Shown in pieces: positions 15,333 to 22,922 of a DNA stretch of 64,000 bases (its first letter is position 1; each line of letters opens with the position of its first letter). A program made the translations under genes and the position numbers. The stretch comes from Streptomyces sp. PTY087I2 (GTDB lineage Bacteria; Actinomycetota; Actinomycetes; Streptomycetales; Streptomycetaceae): NCBI RefSeq assembly GCF_001687325.1, contig NZ_LZRD01000023.1:180606-244605 (forward strand). The letters are read 5' to 3'. The notes below the pieces were generated by a model that did not search any database, was not told where the DNA came from, and was given only the letters and a program-made list of their open reading frames with translations.

Positions 15333-17020
15333 TCGCGAAGATCACCGGAGGCAAGGACACCGCCAACCTGATCCGCTACCTCTACGACACGAAGAAGAAG
15401 GGCCACACCGACCCGCACCTGGTCGCCTCCTGGGACGGCTTCGCCCCCGACCCCGGCCGCACCAATGATGTCGATGCCACGAAGCGGGCTCTCGTCGCCG
15501 ACCTCGACCTGCACGTCAAGCAGGCCGAGCGGCTCGGCCGCGCACCCGAGAAGCACGTGTGGCACTGCTCGATCCGTGCCACCAAGGCCGACCGCCACCT
15601 CAGCGACGACGACTGGGCTGACATCGCCCACCGCATCGTCGCCGCCACCGGCATCGCACCCGACGGCGATCCGGACGGCTGCCGCTGGGTCGCCGTCCGC
15701 CACGCCCCCGACCACATCCACATCGCCGCCACCACAGTCCGCGCCGACCTGCGCACCGCCCGGCACTGGAACGACTACCTCACCGCCGACCGCGAACTCG
15801 CAGCCGTCGAAAAGGAGTACGGCCTCTTCCAGGTCATACGCGGGGATCGCACAGCCGCGAAACGGCCTACCCGTGCCGAGCAGGAGAAGGCCAAGCGCGC
15901 CGGCCAAGCCCGCACCGCCCGCGAACACCTGCGCACCACCGTGCGCACCGCCGTGGCCGCCGCCACCAGCACCGAGGAGTTCGTCCACCTGCTGGAGCAC
16001 ACCGACGGCATCCTCGTGGACATCAAGCACTTCCCGTCCGGTGATGTACGCGGCTACACCGTCGCCCTCGACGGCGACGTCAACGCCCAGCAGGAGCTGA
16101 TCTGGTACTCCGGCTCCGAACTCTCCCCTGACCTGTCCCTACCCAAGATTCGCAAGCGTCTAGAAGCCACCGAACCCCAGCACAGCCCCCGTCGGGTGAA
16201 CCCGTGGCACCAGGCAACCGCCGCCGCGGAGCGCATCCCCCACCACCTCGACGGCGATGCCGATGCAGCCGCTCAGGCCCACCTGGCCGCCTTCGGCGAA
16301 GCCCTCGACGCCCTGCCCATGCTCGCACCCCAGGAAATTCGTCCCCAGCTATGGCAGGCAGCCGAGGCGTTCGAGCGCGCCACCCGCTCCCGCGTCCAGG
16401 CCGAGCACCAGCACGCCCGCGCCCTGCGTAGCACCGTACGAGCCATGGTCCGCGAGCCCGCCCCCAAGGACGGCGCGCTGCTGGCGATGCTCCTCGACGC
16501 CGCAATCCTCGCCGTCATCGCCGCCGCCCGCTGGCACCAGCTCCGCCGCCACGACCAACAGGTGGCCACAGCCCAACAGACCCTGATCCATCTGCAGGCC
16601 GCTTACAAGCAGACAGCCACCGCACCACTGACCGTCCTCGCCCAGCGCCGGCCACCCCAGCAGATGGTGGAACGGCACACCCTCCTCATCCGACAGGCCA
16701 TGCCGGCCCACGCCGAGCAGGTGGTCGAGGACCCGGCCTTCGACGCCCTCACCGCCGCCCTCGCAACCGCCGAGAAGGCCGGGCATGATCCGAAGCAGCT
16801 ACTGCAGCAGGCCACCGACGAACGGGCACTCAACGACGCCCGAAGCCCCGCACGGGTAGTGACCTGGCGCGTCGAGCGGCTCAGCACCAGGCCAGTTCCG
16901 AGCGACCGTGCACGAGTGGCACGGATGCGGAGCGTGGCACGGCGACAAGGCACATCGGTCAGCCCGGCAGCGGTCGCGCCGGCCTCCCAGCCACAGCCGC
17001 CACAGGCACGTCGACGTTGA
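15329..17020 (+). CDS. Relaxase / mobilization nuclease (MobA/VirD2-like)
   Basis: 563 residues. The N-terminal relaxase domain (about 1-230) starts MIAKITGGKDTANLIRYL and has the metal-binding triad HAPDHIHIAATTVR (HxDHxH), downstream of VWHCSIRATK. The expected catalytic Tyr is probably one of those in the first 25 residues (YLYDTKKKG). The C-terminal half is helical with a hydrophobic segment at about 390-410 (LLAMLLDAAILAVIAAA), then an Ala/Gln-rich region. The enzyme nicks oriT and pilots single-stranded DNA to a recipient. Coupled to mobC by a 4-base overlap. No coupling protein is encoded nearby. A bidirectional hairpin follows. Confidence 0.88.
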   Translation: MIAKITGGKDTANLIRYLYDTKKKGHTDPHLVASWDGFAPDPGRTNDVDATKRALVADLDLHVKQAERLGRAPEKHVWHCSIRATKADRHLSDDDWADIAHRIVAATGIAPDGDPDGCRWVAVRHAPDHIHIAATTVRADLRTARHWNDYLTADRELAAVEKEYGLFQVIRGDRTAAKRPTRAEQEKAKRAGQARTAREHLRTTVRTAVAAATSTEEFVHLLEHTDGILVDIKHFPSGDVRGYTVALDGDVNAQQELIWYSGSELSPDLSLPKIRKRLEATEPQHSPRRVNPWHQATAAAERIPHHLDGDADAAAQAHLAAFGEALDALPMLAPQEIRPQLWQAAEAFERATRSRVQAEHQHARALRSTVRAMVREPAPKDGALLAMLLDAAILAVIAAARWHQLRRHDQQVATAQQTLIHLQAAYKQTATAPLTVLAQRRPPQQMVERHTLLIRQAMPAHAEQVVEDPAFDALTAALATAEKAGHDPKQLLQQATDERALNDARSPARVVTWRVERLSTRPVPSDRARVARMRSVARRQGTSVSPAAVAPASQPQPPQARRR

Positions 17021-17022
17021 TC

Positions 17023-17051
17023 ACACCCGCTTCCGTACCCGAAGCGGGTGT
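17023..17051. terminator. Bidirectional hairpin between relaxase and WbqC genes
   Basis: ACACCCGCTTC and GAAGCGGGTGT (11 bp) around a 7-base loop, placed exactly between two convergent stop codons. No T-run. Confidence 0.7.
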
Positions 17052-17845
17052 CAGGCCGCGCACCCCAGCGCATCGTGGGCGAACGCGAGAGCCCGAAACC
17101 GAGCTCCCACAGCGTCGGGGCCGCGGAAGGCCAACGCCCGCAGAGCACTGACCTGTCGCCCCGAGGCCCACAGACCAGTGGCCGGCGAGAGAAACGGGAC
17201 GACGGCTACGCCCAGCTCGGTGAAGGGGGCATGGTCCAGGTAGGTCATGCCGCCGGTGCCGCACAGGTACGCGCGTGCGCCGGTGGCGTCGGCCAGGTCG
17301 GCCAGCCGCTCGGATCGACCCGTGCGTGCGGGCAGGGCGCTGCTGGTGAAGATCTGCCCCCGCCAGCCGAGCAGTTCGAGCAGGGCGCGAGTCGAGGCCG
17401 TGGCGACCGGCGCGACCCTTCCTGTGTCGAACGCATTCCAGACCGGCTGAAGGGCACGGTCAAGTGCGGGCCAGTGAGGACTGGTCCCGTACTGCTGGCG
17501 CAGGATCGATGAGGCTCTGCGTCGGGCCGCGGCAGGGTCGGCGATCAGGGTGTCTCTGATAAGGGTGGCGCGCCCGGAGGGGCGGTGAGCGGGGATGGTC
17601 AGCCACCGGTTCGGGCCGAGGCCGTCGAGTGTGGCGATGCGGGCGCGATGCTGGTAGTCGCGGCGGGCGAACTGCACGTCGTCCAGGACGATCCAGTGGT
17701 CCGACGCGAACAGCTTGGCCAGCGTGGTCAGCCGGGGCATGAAGTTGGGCTGGTGGATGGCGCACAGGCTGCCCGGGGAGGAGAGTTCAGGAAGCGATAA
17801 GGCGGCTGGTGAAGCCGGCGTGGATGAGGGATTCATACGCAGCAT
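17051..17845 (-). CDS. WbqC-family protein
   Basis: 264 residues. The WbqC signature appears at about 28-70: CAIHQPNFMPRLTTLAKLFASD, WIVLDDVQFARRDYQHRARI, then WLTIPAH. Later come TRALLELLGWRGQIFTSS and a C-terminal GxxTYLDHAPFTELGV. WbqC proteins occur in O-antigen and other glycan or natural-product clusters; the biochemical activity is not established. GGAGGA lies 5 bases before the ATG at 17845; a second ATG at 17836 is possible. The gene starts 59 bases inside the 3' end of the YdcF gene, so it is translationally tied to it and belongs to the minus-strand operon led by the XRE-TPR regulator. Confidence 0.8.
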   Translation of the reverse strand: MLRMNPSSTPASPAALSLPELSSPGSLCAIHQPNFMPRLTTLAKLFASDHWIVLDDVQFARRDYQHRARIATLDGLGPNRWLTIPAHRPSGRATLIRDTLIADPAAARRRASSILRQQYGTSPHWPALDRALQPVWNAFDTGRVAPVATASTRALLELLGWRGQIFTSSALPARTGRSERLADLADATGARAYLCGTGGMTYLDHAPFTELGVAVVPFLSPATGLWASGRQVSALRALAFRGPDAVGARFRALAFAHDALGCAA

Positions 17846-18455
17846 GCACGTCCTCCGGGACCTCCTGCTCGATGGCGAACCCGAGCTTCGGATACTCGAT
17901 CACCCGCTGGAGGTCGCCGACGAGCATGTCCACCACTAGCTTCTCGTCACCGATGGACTTGAGGTAGTCGTCGAACTCCAGGGTTTCCGAGGCGCACACC
18001 ATCTCGACCTCGGGCCACAGCTTGCGGGCGGTGGCATACGACCGCCGTTCCATGTAGGGCTTGGAGACCAGCAGCACCTTCTCCGGGGTGATGCCGGCGT
18101 CGGCCAGGACCTCGCGGGCGAGGGTGATGTTCTGCCCGGTGTTCGCGGCGTGGGGCTCCAGCAGGATCGCTGAGGCGGGGACGTCGAGGTCGATGGCGTG
18201 CTCGCGGAAGTGGACCGCTTCGCCGCGTGGGAAGACCTTGGCGGTGGTCGGGCTGTTGCCGCCGGTGAAGACCAGCGTGGGGAAGAGACCCGCGTGGTAC
18301 AGCTCGGCGGCGCGCGTGGCCACCCCCAGGTCGTGGCTGCCCAGGCCGATCGCCACGTCCGCGGGATGGGCCTGGTGGTGCATCTGGTGGTAGTCCCAGA
18401 TCGCCTTGGCCTGGTGCCACTGGTCTTCAGTGATGACCTGCTGGCTGTCACTCAT
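17787..18455 (-). CDS. YdcF/SanA-like DUF218 protein
   Basis: 222 residues from the ATG at 18455 with GGGAGAC about 8 bases upstream. DUF218 motifs: ADVAIGLGSHDLGVATRAAELY, then FPTLVFTGGNSPTT, RGEAVHFREHAIDLDVP, EPHAANTGQNITLAREVL, VLLVSKPYMERRSYATARK. Family members (SanA, ElyC, YdcF) are linked to envelope permeability or bind SAM; this one lacks a membrane anchor and is cytosolic. It follows the XRE-TPR gene by 16 bases and overlaps the WbqC gene. I have seen similar free-standing copies beside regulatory genes in Streptomyces cargo islands. The substrate is unknown. Confidence 0.82.
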   Translation of the reverse strand: MSDSQQVITEDQWHQAKAIWDYHQMHHQAHPADVAIGLGSHDLGVATRAAELYHAGLFPTLVFTGGNSPTTAKVFPRGEAVHFREHAIDLDVPASAILLEPHAANTGQNITLAREVLADAGITPEKVLLVSKPYMERRSYATARKLWPEVEMVCASETLEFDDYLKSIGDEKLVVDMLVGDLQRVIEYPKLGFAIEQEVPEDVHAAYESLIHAGFTSRLIAS

Positions 18456-18471
18456 GCGTTCGTCTCCCTGA

Positions 18472-19575
18472 TCACCGTCGGCGGGGCCCCGGGCGCCCTT
18501 CACTGCTGGCCTTGACGCTCTCGATACTGCGCAGTTGGTGCACGAGGCCGTACTGCGCGGCCGTCCGAGCGGCCTGGCCGAGAACGCGTAACCCATCATC
18601 GCGGGTCGCCGCGTCGGACAGCAGGATGTGGCCGTGAGCGGTGTCCAGTCGTACACGTTGCATCGGTGAGTCGCTGCTCCCGCTGCTTCGGGCGATGTCG
18701 ATGAAGTGCAGGGCTTGGGTGAGGTCCCCGACGCCCCGGCGGGCCAGGGCGAGCTTCTGATGGGCCACCGACCAATCGTCGGGTTCGGTGAGGTCTTCGA
18801 AATCACGGGTCGCGGCCTGCATCACGCGGGTCGCGTAGTCGTGGTTGCCGTCCTTGCTGAGTGCGGTGCCCACCCACAGGCGGGCTCTGGCCCGGTCACG
18901 GCGAGAGAGCCGGTCGTCGACGGCGAGCGTTTCGTACGTTCGGGCCGACGTCTCCAGGTCACCGGACATCTCCGCGACGACCGCGAGGGACAGATCGAGC
19001 TGGGCGACACGGCGGGGAATGTCGAGCTGGGTGAAGATCGAGCGCGCGCCCGCGTAGGAGTGGCGTGCGGACAGTGGTCCGAGCACCGCGCCCTGATCGC
19101 GCTTGAGGTCTCCGAGTAACGCGGTGGATCGGGCGTAGAGGTACAAGCCCTTGTCATCGAGTTCGGCGGCCGTGAAACGGTTGAGCCATCGGCCCAGCAG
19201 GCTGTCGGCGAATGTGAAGTTCTGCCGGGACAAGGCGACGACGGCACGGTCCAGGTCATCGGTCCACGACTCGTACTCCCAGGCTCTGGGCCCGGCGGCC
19301 GTCACCCGGCGTCCGGCTGCCACCTGCCCGGGGCCGGCCATCTCCGACAGGAGCGTTTCGAAGCGCAGGTGCACGGAGGCATCGGCGCGACCGAGCGCGG
19401 TGTCGAGAATGGCCTGCGTGTCAGGGCGGGGCTCGGTCGCGGACCGGAGCTTTTCCCACTTCGAGATGGTCGCGACGGCGAGACCGAGGCGCTCGGCGAA
19501 AGCACGCACGCTCAGGCGGAGGGCGAGCCGTAGAGCTCTGGCCTCCAGGCCGGTCCAATGGTGCACGGTCGCCAC
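18472..19575 (-). CDS. XRE HTH regulator with TPR-like helical repeats
   Basis: 367 residues from the GTG at 19575, chosen for the strong GGAAGGGAG 6 bases ahead; an ATG at 19599 is open but lacks a site. The HTH spans about 8-65 (ALRLALRLSVRAFAERLGLAVATISKWEKL). Residues 100-360 are TPR-like helical pairs (LYLYARSTALLGDLKRDQG, AQLDLSLAVVAEMSGDLETSARTYE, ARLWVGTALSKDGNHDYATRVM). This fold often binds small peptides, as in RRNPP or AfsR-type regulators, so a peptide or peptide-derived ligand is a reasonable guess given the precursor-like gene in the divergent operon. It leads the minus-strand operon with YdcF and WbqC. Confidence 0.83.
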   Translation of the reverse strand: MATVHHWTGLEARALRLALRLSVRAFAERLGLAVATISKWEKLRSATEPRPDTQAILDTALGRADASVHLRFETLLSEMAGPGQVAAGRRVTAAGPRAWEYESWTDDLDRAVVALSRQNFTFADSLLGRWLNRFTAAELDDKGLYLYARSTALLGDLKRDQGAVLGPLSARHSYAGARSIFTQLDIPRRVAQLDLSLAVVAEMSGDLETSARTYETLAVDDRLSRRDRARARLWVGTALSKDGNHDYATRVMQAATRDFEDLTEPDDWSVAHQKLALARRGVGDLTQALHFIDIARSSGSSDSPMQRVRLDTAHGHILLSDAATRDDGLRVLGQAARTAAQYGLVHQLRSIESVKASSEGRPGPRRR

Positions 19576-19729
19576 GCGTCGCTCCCTTCCACCAGCCATG
19601 GAAGCAGAAGCGTGCGGCCGGTGGGGCGGAAGTAGAGCGCAAGTGGAACAGCCGGTGATTCCCTGCGCATTGAGGTACGGCGACGCTCAAGGGGTCTCTT
19701 TTCGCCGAGTCCCTTGGACGGTCACCAGC
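19576..19729. promoter_or_regulatory. Divergent promoter region of the radical SAM cargo block
   Basis: About 150 bases between the XRE-TPR gene and the resolvase-like gene. The two operons must be driven from here. I see no clean -10/-35 pair or strong palindrome, so the operator is not assigned. Confidence 0.45.
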
Positions 19730-20158
19730 ATGGAACTCCTTACCGAGCACCGCCCGGTCAACGGGCCCGTCGTCTACGGCTTCCTGCGGCTGGCCGGAGT
19801 CTCCGCAGCCCGTCAAACGGCGTTACAGGCGTCGCTGACGGAGTACTGCCGGATCCATGAGCTGCAGCTCTCCGGCGTCTTCAAGGACAGGCTCGCGACG
19901 ACCGAACCGAGCTCCACCGCGTTCACCGGCCTGCTGGACGCGCTGGCCCTTCCTGACGTCTACGGTGTCATCGCCCCCGCCCTGTCTCACCTGGGGCCGA
20001 AGCACCTCGCCGCCGAACGCACCCGCCTTATCGAGGCCGCCGGCGCCCGCCTGCTGCTGGCCCGCCGCCCCCGCATCGGGCCTGGCCACGTACCTCGTCA
20101 GCAGACCGCCCACCGCCGCTTCCCCGCGCCACTCCTCCTCCTGAGCACGGAGTCATGA
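19730..20158 (+). CDS. Resolvase-like protein lacking the catalytic serine
   Basis: 142 residues from the ATG at 19730. The fold pattern of a serine recombinase N-terminal domain is visible: VVYGFLRLAGVSAARQTALQASLTEYCRIHEL, then GVFKD, LLDALALPDVYGVIAPALSHLG and AERTRLIEAAGARLLLARR. Active resolvases have Y-x-RVS with nucleophilic Ser; here the motif reads FLRLAG, so the nucleophile is missing and recombination is unlikely. It ends with a Pro/Arg-rich tail. The stop overlaps the next start (ATGA). This is a known small Streptomyces family placed beside ATP-binding regulators; a structural or regulatory role is inferred. Confidence 0.65.
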   Translation: MELLTEHRPVNGPVVYGFLRLAGVSAARQTALQASLTEYCRIHELQLSGVFKDRLATTEPSSTAFTGLLDALALPDVYGVIAPALSHLGPKHLAAERTRLIEAAGARLLLARRPRIGPGHVPRQQTAHRRFPAPLLLLSTES

Positions 20159-20619
20159 GGCACCCCATGCCCGAGTCGCTTCAGCAGTTCTTCGAGGCCC
20201 GCCGCCAGTCCGTACGCAAAGCACGGGAGTTTGCCACCAGAGCGCTGGACGGCTGGGGTCTGACGAGCCGCACCGAGGACATCTGCCTGTGCGTCTCCGA
20301 ACTCGCCACGAACGCCGTTCTCCACGGCACCGCCCGCGGGCACGGCTTCCTCGTCCGGCTCGACATCGACGACAACTGCGTACGCCTGGAAGTGCACGAC
20401 AGCCGTCGCCAGCAGCCCGTCGTACGCGAGCCGACCGCCACAGACATCTCCGGGAGGGGCCTGACGTTGGTGGCCGCGCTTTCCGACGAGTGGGGAGTGA
20501 GGGACCGTACACCGCTCGGGAAGATCATCTGGTCCTGCTTCAAGACCGCGGACGACGCCGCACAGTCGATCAGCCCTCCCGTCCCAAACCACGACGACCG
20601 CCCTCTGGAGGTCCGATGA
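20155..20619 (+). CDS. RsbW-like ATP-binding protein (HATPase, anti-sigma type)
   Basis: 154 residues with the GHKL boxes of the RsbW/SpoIIAB group: N box SELATNAVLHG at about 50-60, G1-type LEVHDSRRQQPVV, and G2-type ISGRGLTLVAALSDEWGV. No transmembrane or phosphotransfer domain. Such proteins are numerous in Streptomyces, usually without a neighbouring sigma factor, and act as serine kinases or partner-switching regulators. Here the gene is coupled by ATGA overlaps to the resolvase-like gene before it and the radical SAM gene after it, so it probably controls or supports that system. The partner is not evident. Confidence 0.82.
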   Translation: MRHPMPESLQQFFEARRQSVRKAREFATRALDGWGLTSRTEDICLCVSELATNAVLHGTARGHGFLVRLDIDDNCVRLEVHDSRRQQPVVREPTATDISGRGLTLVAALSDEWGVRDRTPLGKIIWSCFKTADDAAQSISPPVPNHDDRPLEVR

Positions 20620-21776
20620 CCGAAACCGGCACACCGGATCGGGCGGCGCCTGCCGCGTCAAGCACGCGTCTCGTGGCCAGCCCGTTCCTCGCACAGCACC
20701 TCCTTCTTCAGCCAGGCCGAGCGGTCGGTGTGCGCATTCCTGGGATTCGCTACGAGGAGCTGCGCGCCGCGAGCCACGTCGGAGGCTCTCTGCCAGCTTG
20801 GCTTGTTGATGCCGCGCGGCAGGCGTGGGGCACCGAGCTGCCTGACGGACCGGTCGGCGATTTCGTCCTTGTGCGCGAGCGATCGCCGTACGGGTACGCG
20901 AAGGCGTCCTGGGAAATCACCCTTGGCTGCGACTACGACTGCGAGTTCTGCTACCTCGGCGAGAAGCGGTTCGAGGGCCTGGACTGGGCGGGCAAGCAGC
21001 AGCTCCTGGAGACGATGCGGGACGCCGGCGTGGTCTGGCTGCAGATCACGGGCGGCGAGGCGCTGATCGACCGCGAGTTCGGCGCGGCCTACGAATACGC
21101 CCACCAGCTCGGGATGATGGTGCAGGTCTCCTCGAACGGGTCGTCCCTGCGCAAGCAGCCGATCCGTGACCTGTTCGCCCGCCGCCGCCCGTACCGGCTC
21201 ACGCTCAGCGTCTACGGCGCGACCGCGGGTACGTACGACAAGGTCACTCGCAACCGCGGCGCGTTCGGCCGGTTCATCCAGGGTCTAGACGCGGCCCACC
21301 AGGACCGGCTGCCGGTCCGGCTGAACGTGATCGTGTCGGACGACAACGCCCATGAGGTCGACGCGATGGTGGCTCTGTGTGAACGCTACAGCTTCCCACA
21401 CCAGGTCTTCACGAACATGTCGCCGACGATCGACGGTGAAGCGAACCCGCTGGCGACGCAGGCCAAGGGCCACATCAAGGCCCGGAGCGTCTTCACCGGC
21501 TGCAATGCCGGCCGGACGTTCTTCCACGTCAACCCGCACGGCATCGCGTCTGTCTGCAAGGTCGGCCGCGACCCGAGCGTGAACCTCGTGACCGAGGGCG
21601 TCGCCGCCCTCACCCGGCTCGGCGCTATCGCCGAGTCCCTGCAGCTCCGCACCGGTGGATGCTCCGGCTGCACGAAGGTCGGCACCTGCCGTACCTGCCG
21701 GCCGCTGGCCAAGCTCTACCAGGATGCGGGGGACCAACGAGAGCTCTACTGCCAACACGGAGGCTACGGATCATGA
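20616..21776 (+). CDS. Radical SAM protein with a cysteine-rich SPASM/twitch-like tail
   Basis: 386 residues from the ATG at 20616, overlapping the HATPase stop. The radical SAM cluster is C105-x3-C109-x2-C112 in ITLGCDYDCEFCYLGEKRF, followed by the GGEA box (LQITGGEALID), SSNGSSL and RLTLSVYGA of the TIM barrel. The C-terminal region holds seven further cysteines (GCNAGRT, SVCKVG, GCSGC, GTCRTC, YC), the number and spacing expected for auxiliary Fe-S clusters of peptide-modifying SPASM enzymes. The residues before 100 form an N-terminal extension that could recognise a leader peptide. The next gene, a 70-residue peptide, starts inside its stop codon and is the likely substrate. Confidence 0.86.
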   Translation: MTETGTPDRAAPAASSTRLVASPFLAQHLLLQPGRAVGVRIPGIRYEELRAASHVGGSLPAWLVDAARQAWGTELPDGPVGDFVLVRERSPYGYAKASWEITLGCDYDCEFCYLGEKRFEGLDWAGKQQLLETMRDAGVVWLQITGGEALIDREFGAAYEYAHQLGMMVQVSSNGSSLRKQPIRDLFARRRPYRLTLSVYGATAGTYDKVTRNRGAFGRFIQGLDAAHQDRLPVRLNVIVSDDNAHEVDAMVALCERYSFPHQVFTNMSPTIDGEANPLATQAKGHIKARSVFTGCNAGRTFFHVNPHGIASVCKVGRDPSVNLVTEGVAALTRLGAIAESLQLRTGGCSGCTKVGTCRTCRPLAKLYQDAGDQRELYCQHGGYGS

Positions 21777-21985
21777 CTCCACCCACCACAACCCTCACCC
21801 CGCCGCGCGAACTGATGCTGCTCACCATCGGCCGGCGCCCCACCGATGGTGCAACCGGCACCCTGCCCGTGCCACTGCCGGCCGGGGCCATCCGCGATGA
21901 CGAGGTCCAGATCGTCACCGACCTGGACGAGGCCGCCGAGGGCGCGGAGTGCAGCTGCTCGGCCGGCGACGACCAGCCGTACTAG
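21773..21985 (+). CDS. Putative radical SAM-modified precursor peptide
   Basis: 70 residues from the ATG at 21773, overlapping the radical SAM stop by 4 bases. An N-terminal Thr/Pro-rich stretch and ELMLLTIGRRPTDGATGTL precede an acidic segment (RDDEVQIVTDLDEAAEGAE), and the protein ends CSCSAGDDQPY with C60 and C62 as its only cysteines. The short length, acidic leader, Cys/Ser-rich C-terminus and tight coupling to a SPASM-type radical SAM gene are the hallmarks of a RiPP precursor. No leader protease or transporter is adjacent. I do not know this sequence family by name. The modification could be a thioether, C-C or other crosslink in the last eleven residues; that is inference. Confidence 0.7.
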   Translation: MTPPTTTLTPPRELMLLTIGRRPTDGATGTLPVPLPAGAIRDDEVQIVTDLDEAAEGAECSCSAGDDQPY

Positions 21986-22029
21986 ATCCACCGCAGGCGG
22001 GCGCCGCACCGCTCGCGTACGCGCCCCAT

Positions 22030-22068
22030 GAGTGCCGCCCCGGTCGTACCCTGGCCGGGGCGGCACTC
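22030..22068 (+). terminator. 14-bp hairpin between the peptide and phosphotransferase genes
   Basis: GAGTGCCGCCCCGG and CCGGGGCGGCACTC with an 11-base loop, followed by CCTTGTCT. It should end most transcripts of the radical SAM operon or attenuate those reaching the phosphotransferase gene. Confidence 0.75.
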
Positions 22069-22099
22069 CCTTGTCTCCGAGCCCCATGAGGAACCGCGC

Positions 22100-22900
22100 G
22101 TGTCCATGTCTCGCATTCCCTTCGATCAGCTCCCAGCCGACGCCCGCCAGGCTGTCACTGACAAGACCGGCCCCGTGCATCAGGCGGTGACCATGACCGG
22201 CGGCATGAACTCCGGCGTCGCCTCCGTCCTGGAGACCGAGAGCGGCAGCGTTTTCGTGAAGGGCATCGCGAGTGATCATGCGCAGGTCGCAGCACAGCGC
22301 CGCGAGGCGGAGATCGCCCCCCACCTGCCTACGTCCTGCCCCCGCCTGTACTGGCACCTGGAAGTCGGTGGATGGAGCCTTCTCGGATACGAGGTCCTCA
22401 GCGGTCGCCACGCCGACTACAGCCCCGGTTCGGCCGACTTGGTGCCCGTAGAAGCCGCGCTCTCCGAACTGCAACGGATCACCGCTCCGGCCGACATCGA
22501 GATTAAGGACGCGGTGGAACGCTGGGCGGATTACGCTCCGACCGGAACGCTCCAGCACTTCAGTGGCAACACCCTGCTGCACACCGACTTCGCACCGCAC
22601 AACGTCCTGATCGCCGACGGGCGTGCCCGCCTCATCGACTGGGCGTGGCCAACGCGCGGTGCGGCATGGATCGATCCAGGCACCTTGGCGCTGAGGCTCA
22701 TGGACGCCGGCCACCCGGCGGAGGACGCGATCGTGTTCGCAGGCCGCTTCCCGTCGTGGCGGAACACCGACCCGGAGGCACTGACGGCATTCGGTTCCGC
22801 ATCTGCGGCGCTGTGGCGGGAGGTCGCCGAGGAAGATCCGACGCCCTGGAAGCAGGGGATGGCCAAGCGGGCCGCTGCGTTCAGGCTCGCACTCCTCTGA
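22100..22900 (+). CDS. Aminoglycoside phosphotransferase (APH)-fold kinase
   Basis: 266 residues from the GTG at 22100, which has GAGGAA 6 bases upstream; the ATG at 22106 is also possible. The kinase signs are VFVKGI (ATP-site Lys), HTDFAPHNVLI (catalytic loop with Asp and Asn) and ARLIDWAWPTRGAAWID (metal-binding Asp in the DxW position). The family phosphorylates aminoglycosides, choline, sugars and others. There is no evidence that this member confers antibiotic resistance; copies like this are common in Streptomyces islands as APH-family proteins of unknown substrate. It could act on the peptide system upstream, but a hairpin separates them. Confidence 0.8.
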   Translation: MSMSRIPFDQLPADARQAVTDKTGPVHQAVTMTGGMNSGVASVLETESGSVFVKGIASDHAQVAAQRREAEIAPHLPTSCPRLYWHLEVGGWSLLGYEVLSGRHADYSPGSADLVPVEAALSELQRITAPADIEIKDAVERWADYAPTGTLQHFSGNTLLHTDFAPHNVLIADGRARLIDWAWPTRGAAWIDPGTLALRLMDAGHPAEDAIVFAGRFPSWRNTDPEALTAFGSASAALWREVAEEDPTPWKQGMAKRAAAFRLALL

Positions 22901-22922
22901 GAGTCCATGCTCGCCGTCAGAT

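Noticed and set aside
22100..22900. Acquired aminoglycoside resistance gene
   Set aside because: Only generic APH-fold motifs are visible and no resemblance to a specific resistance enzyme; kept as APH-fold kinase of unknown substrate.
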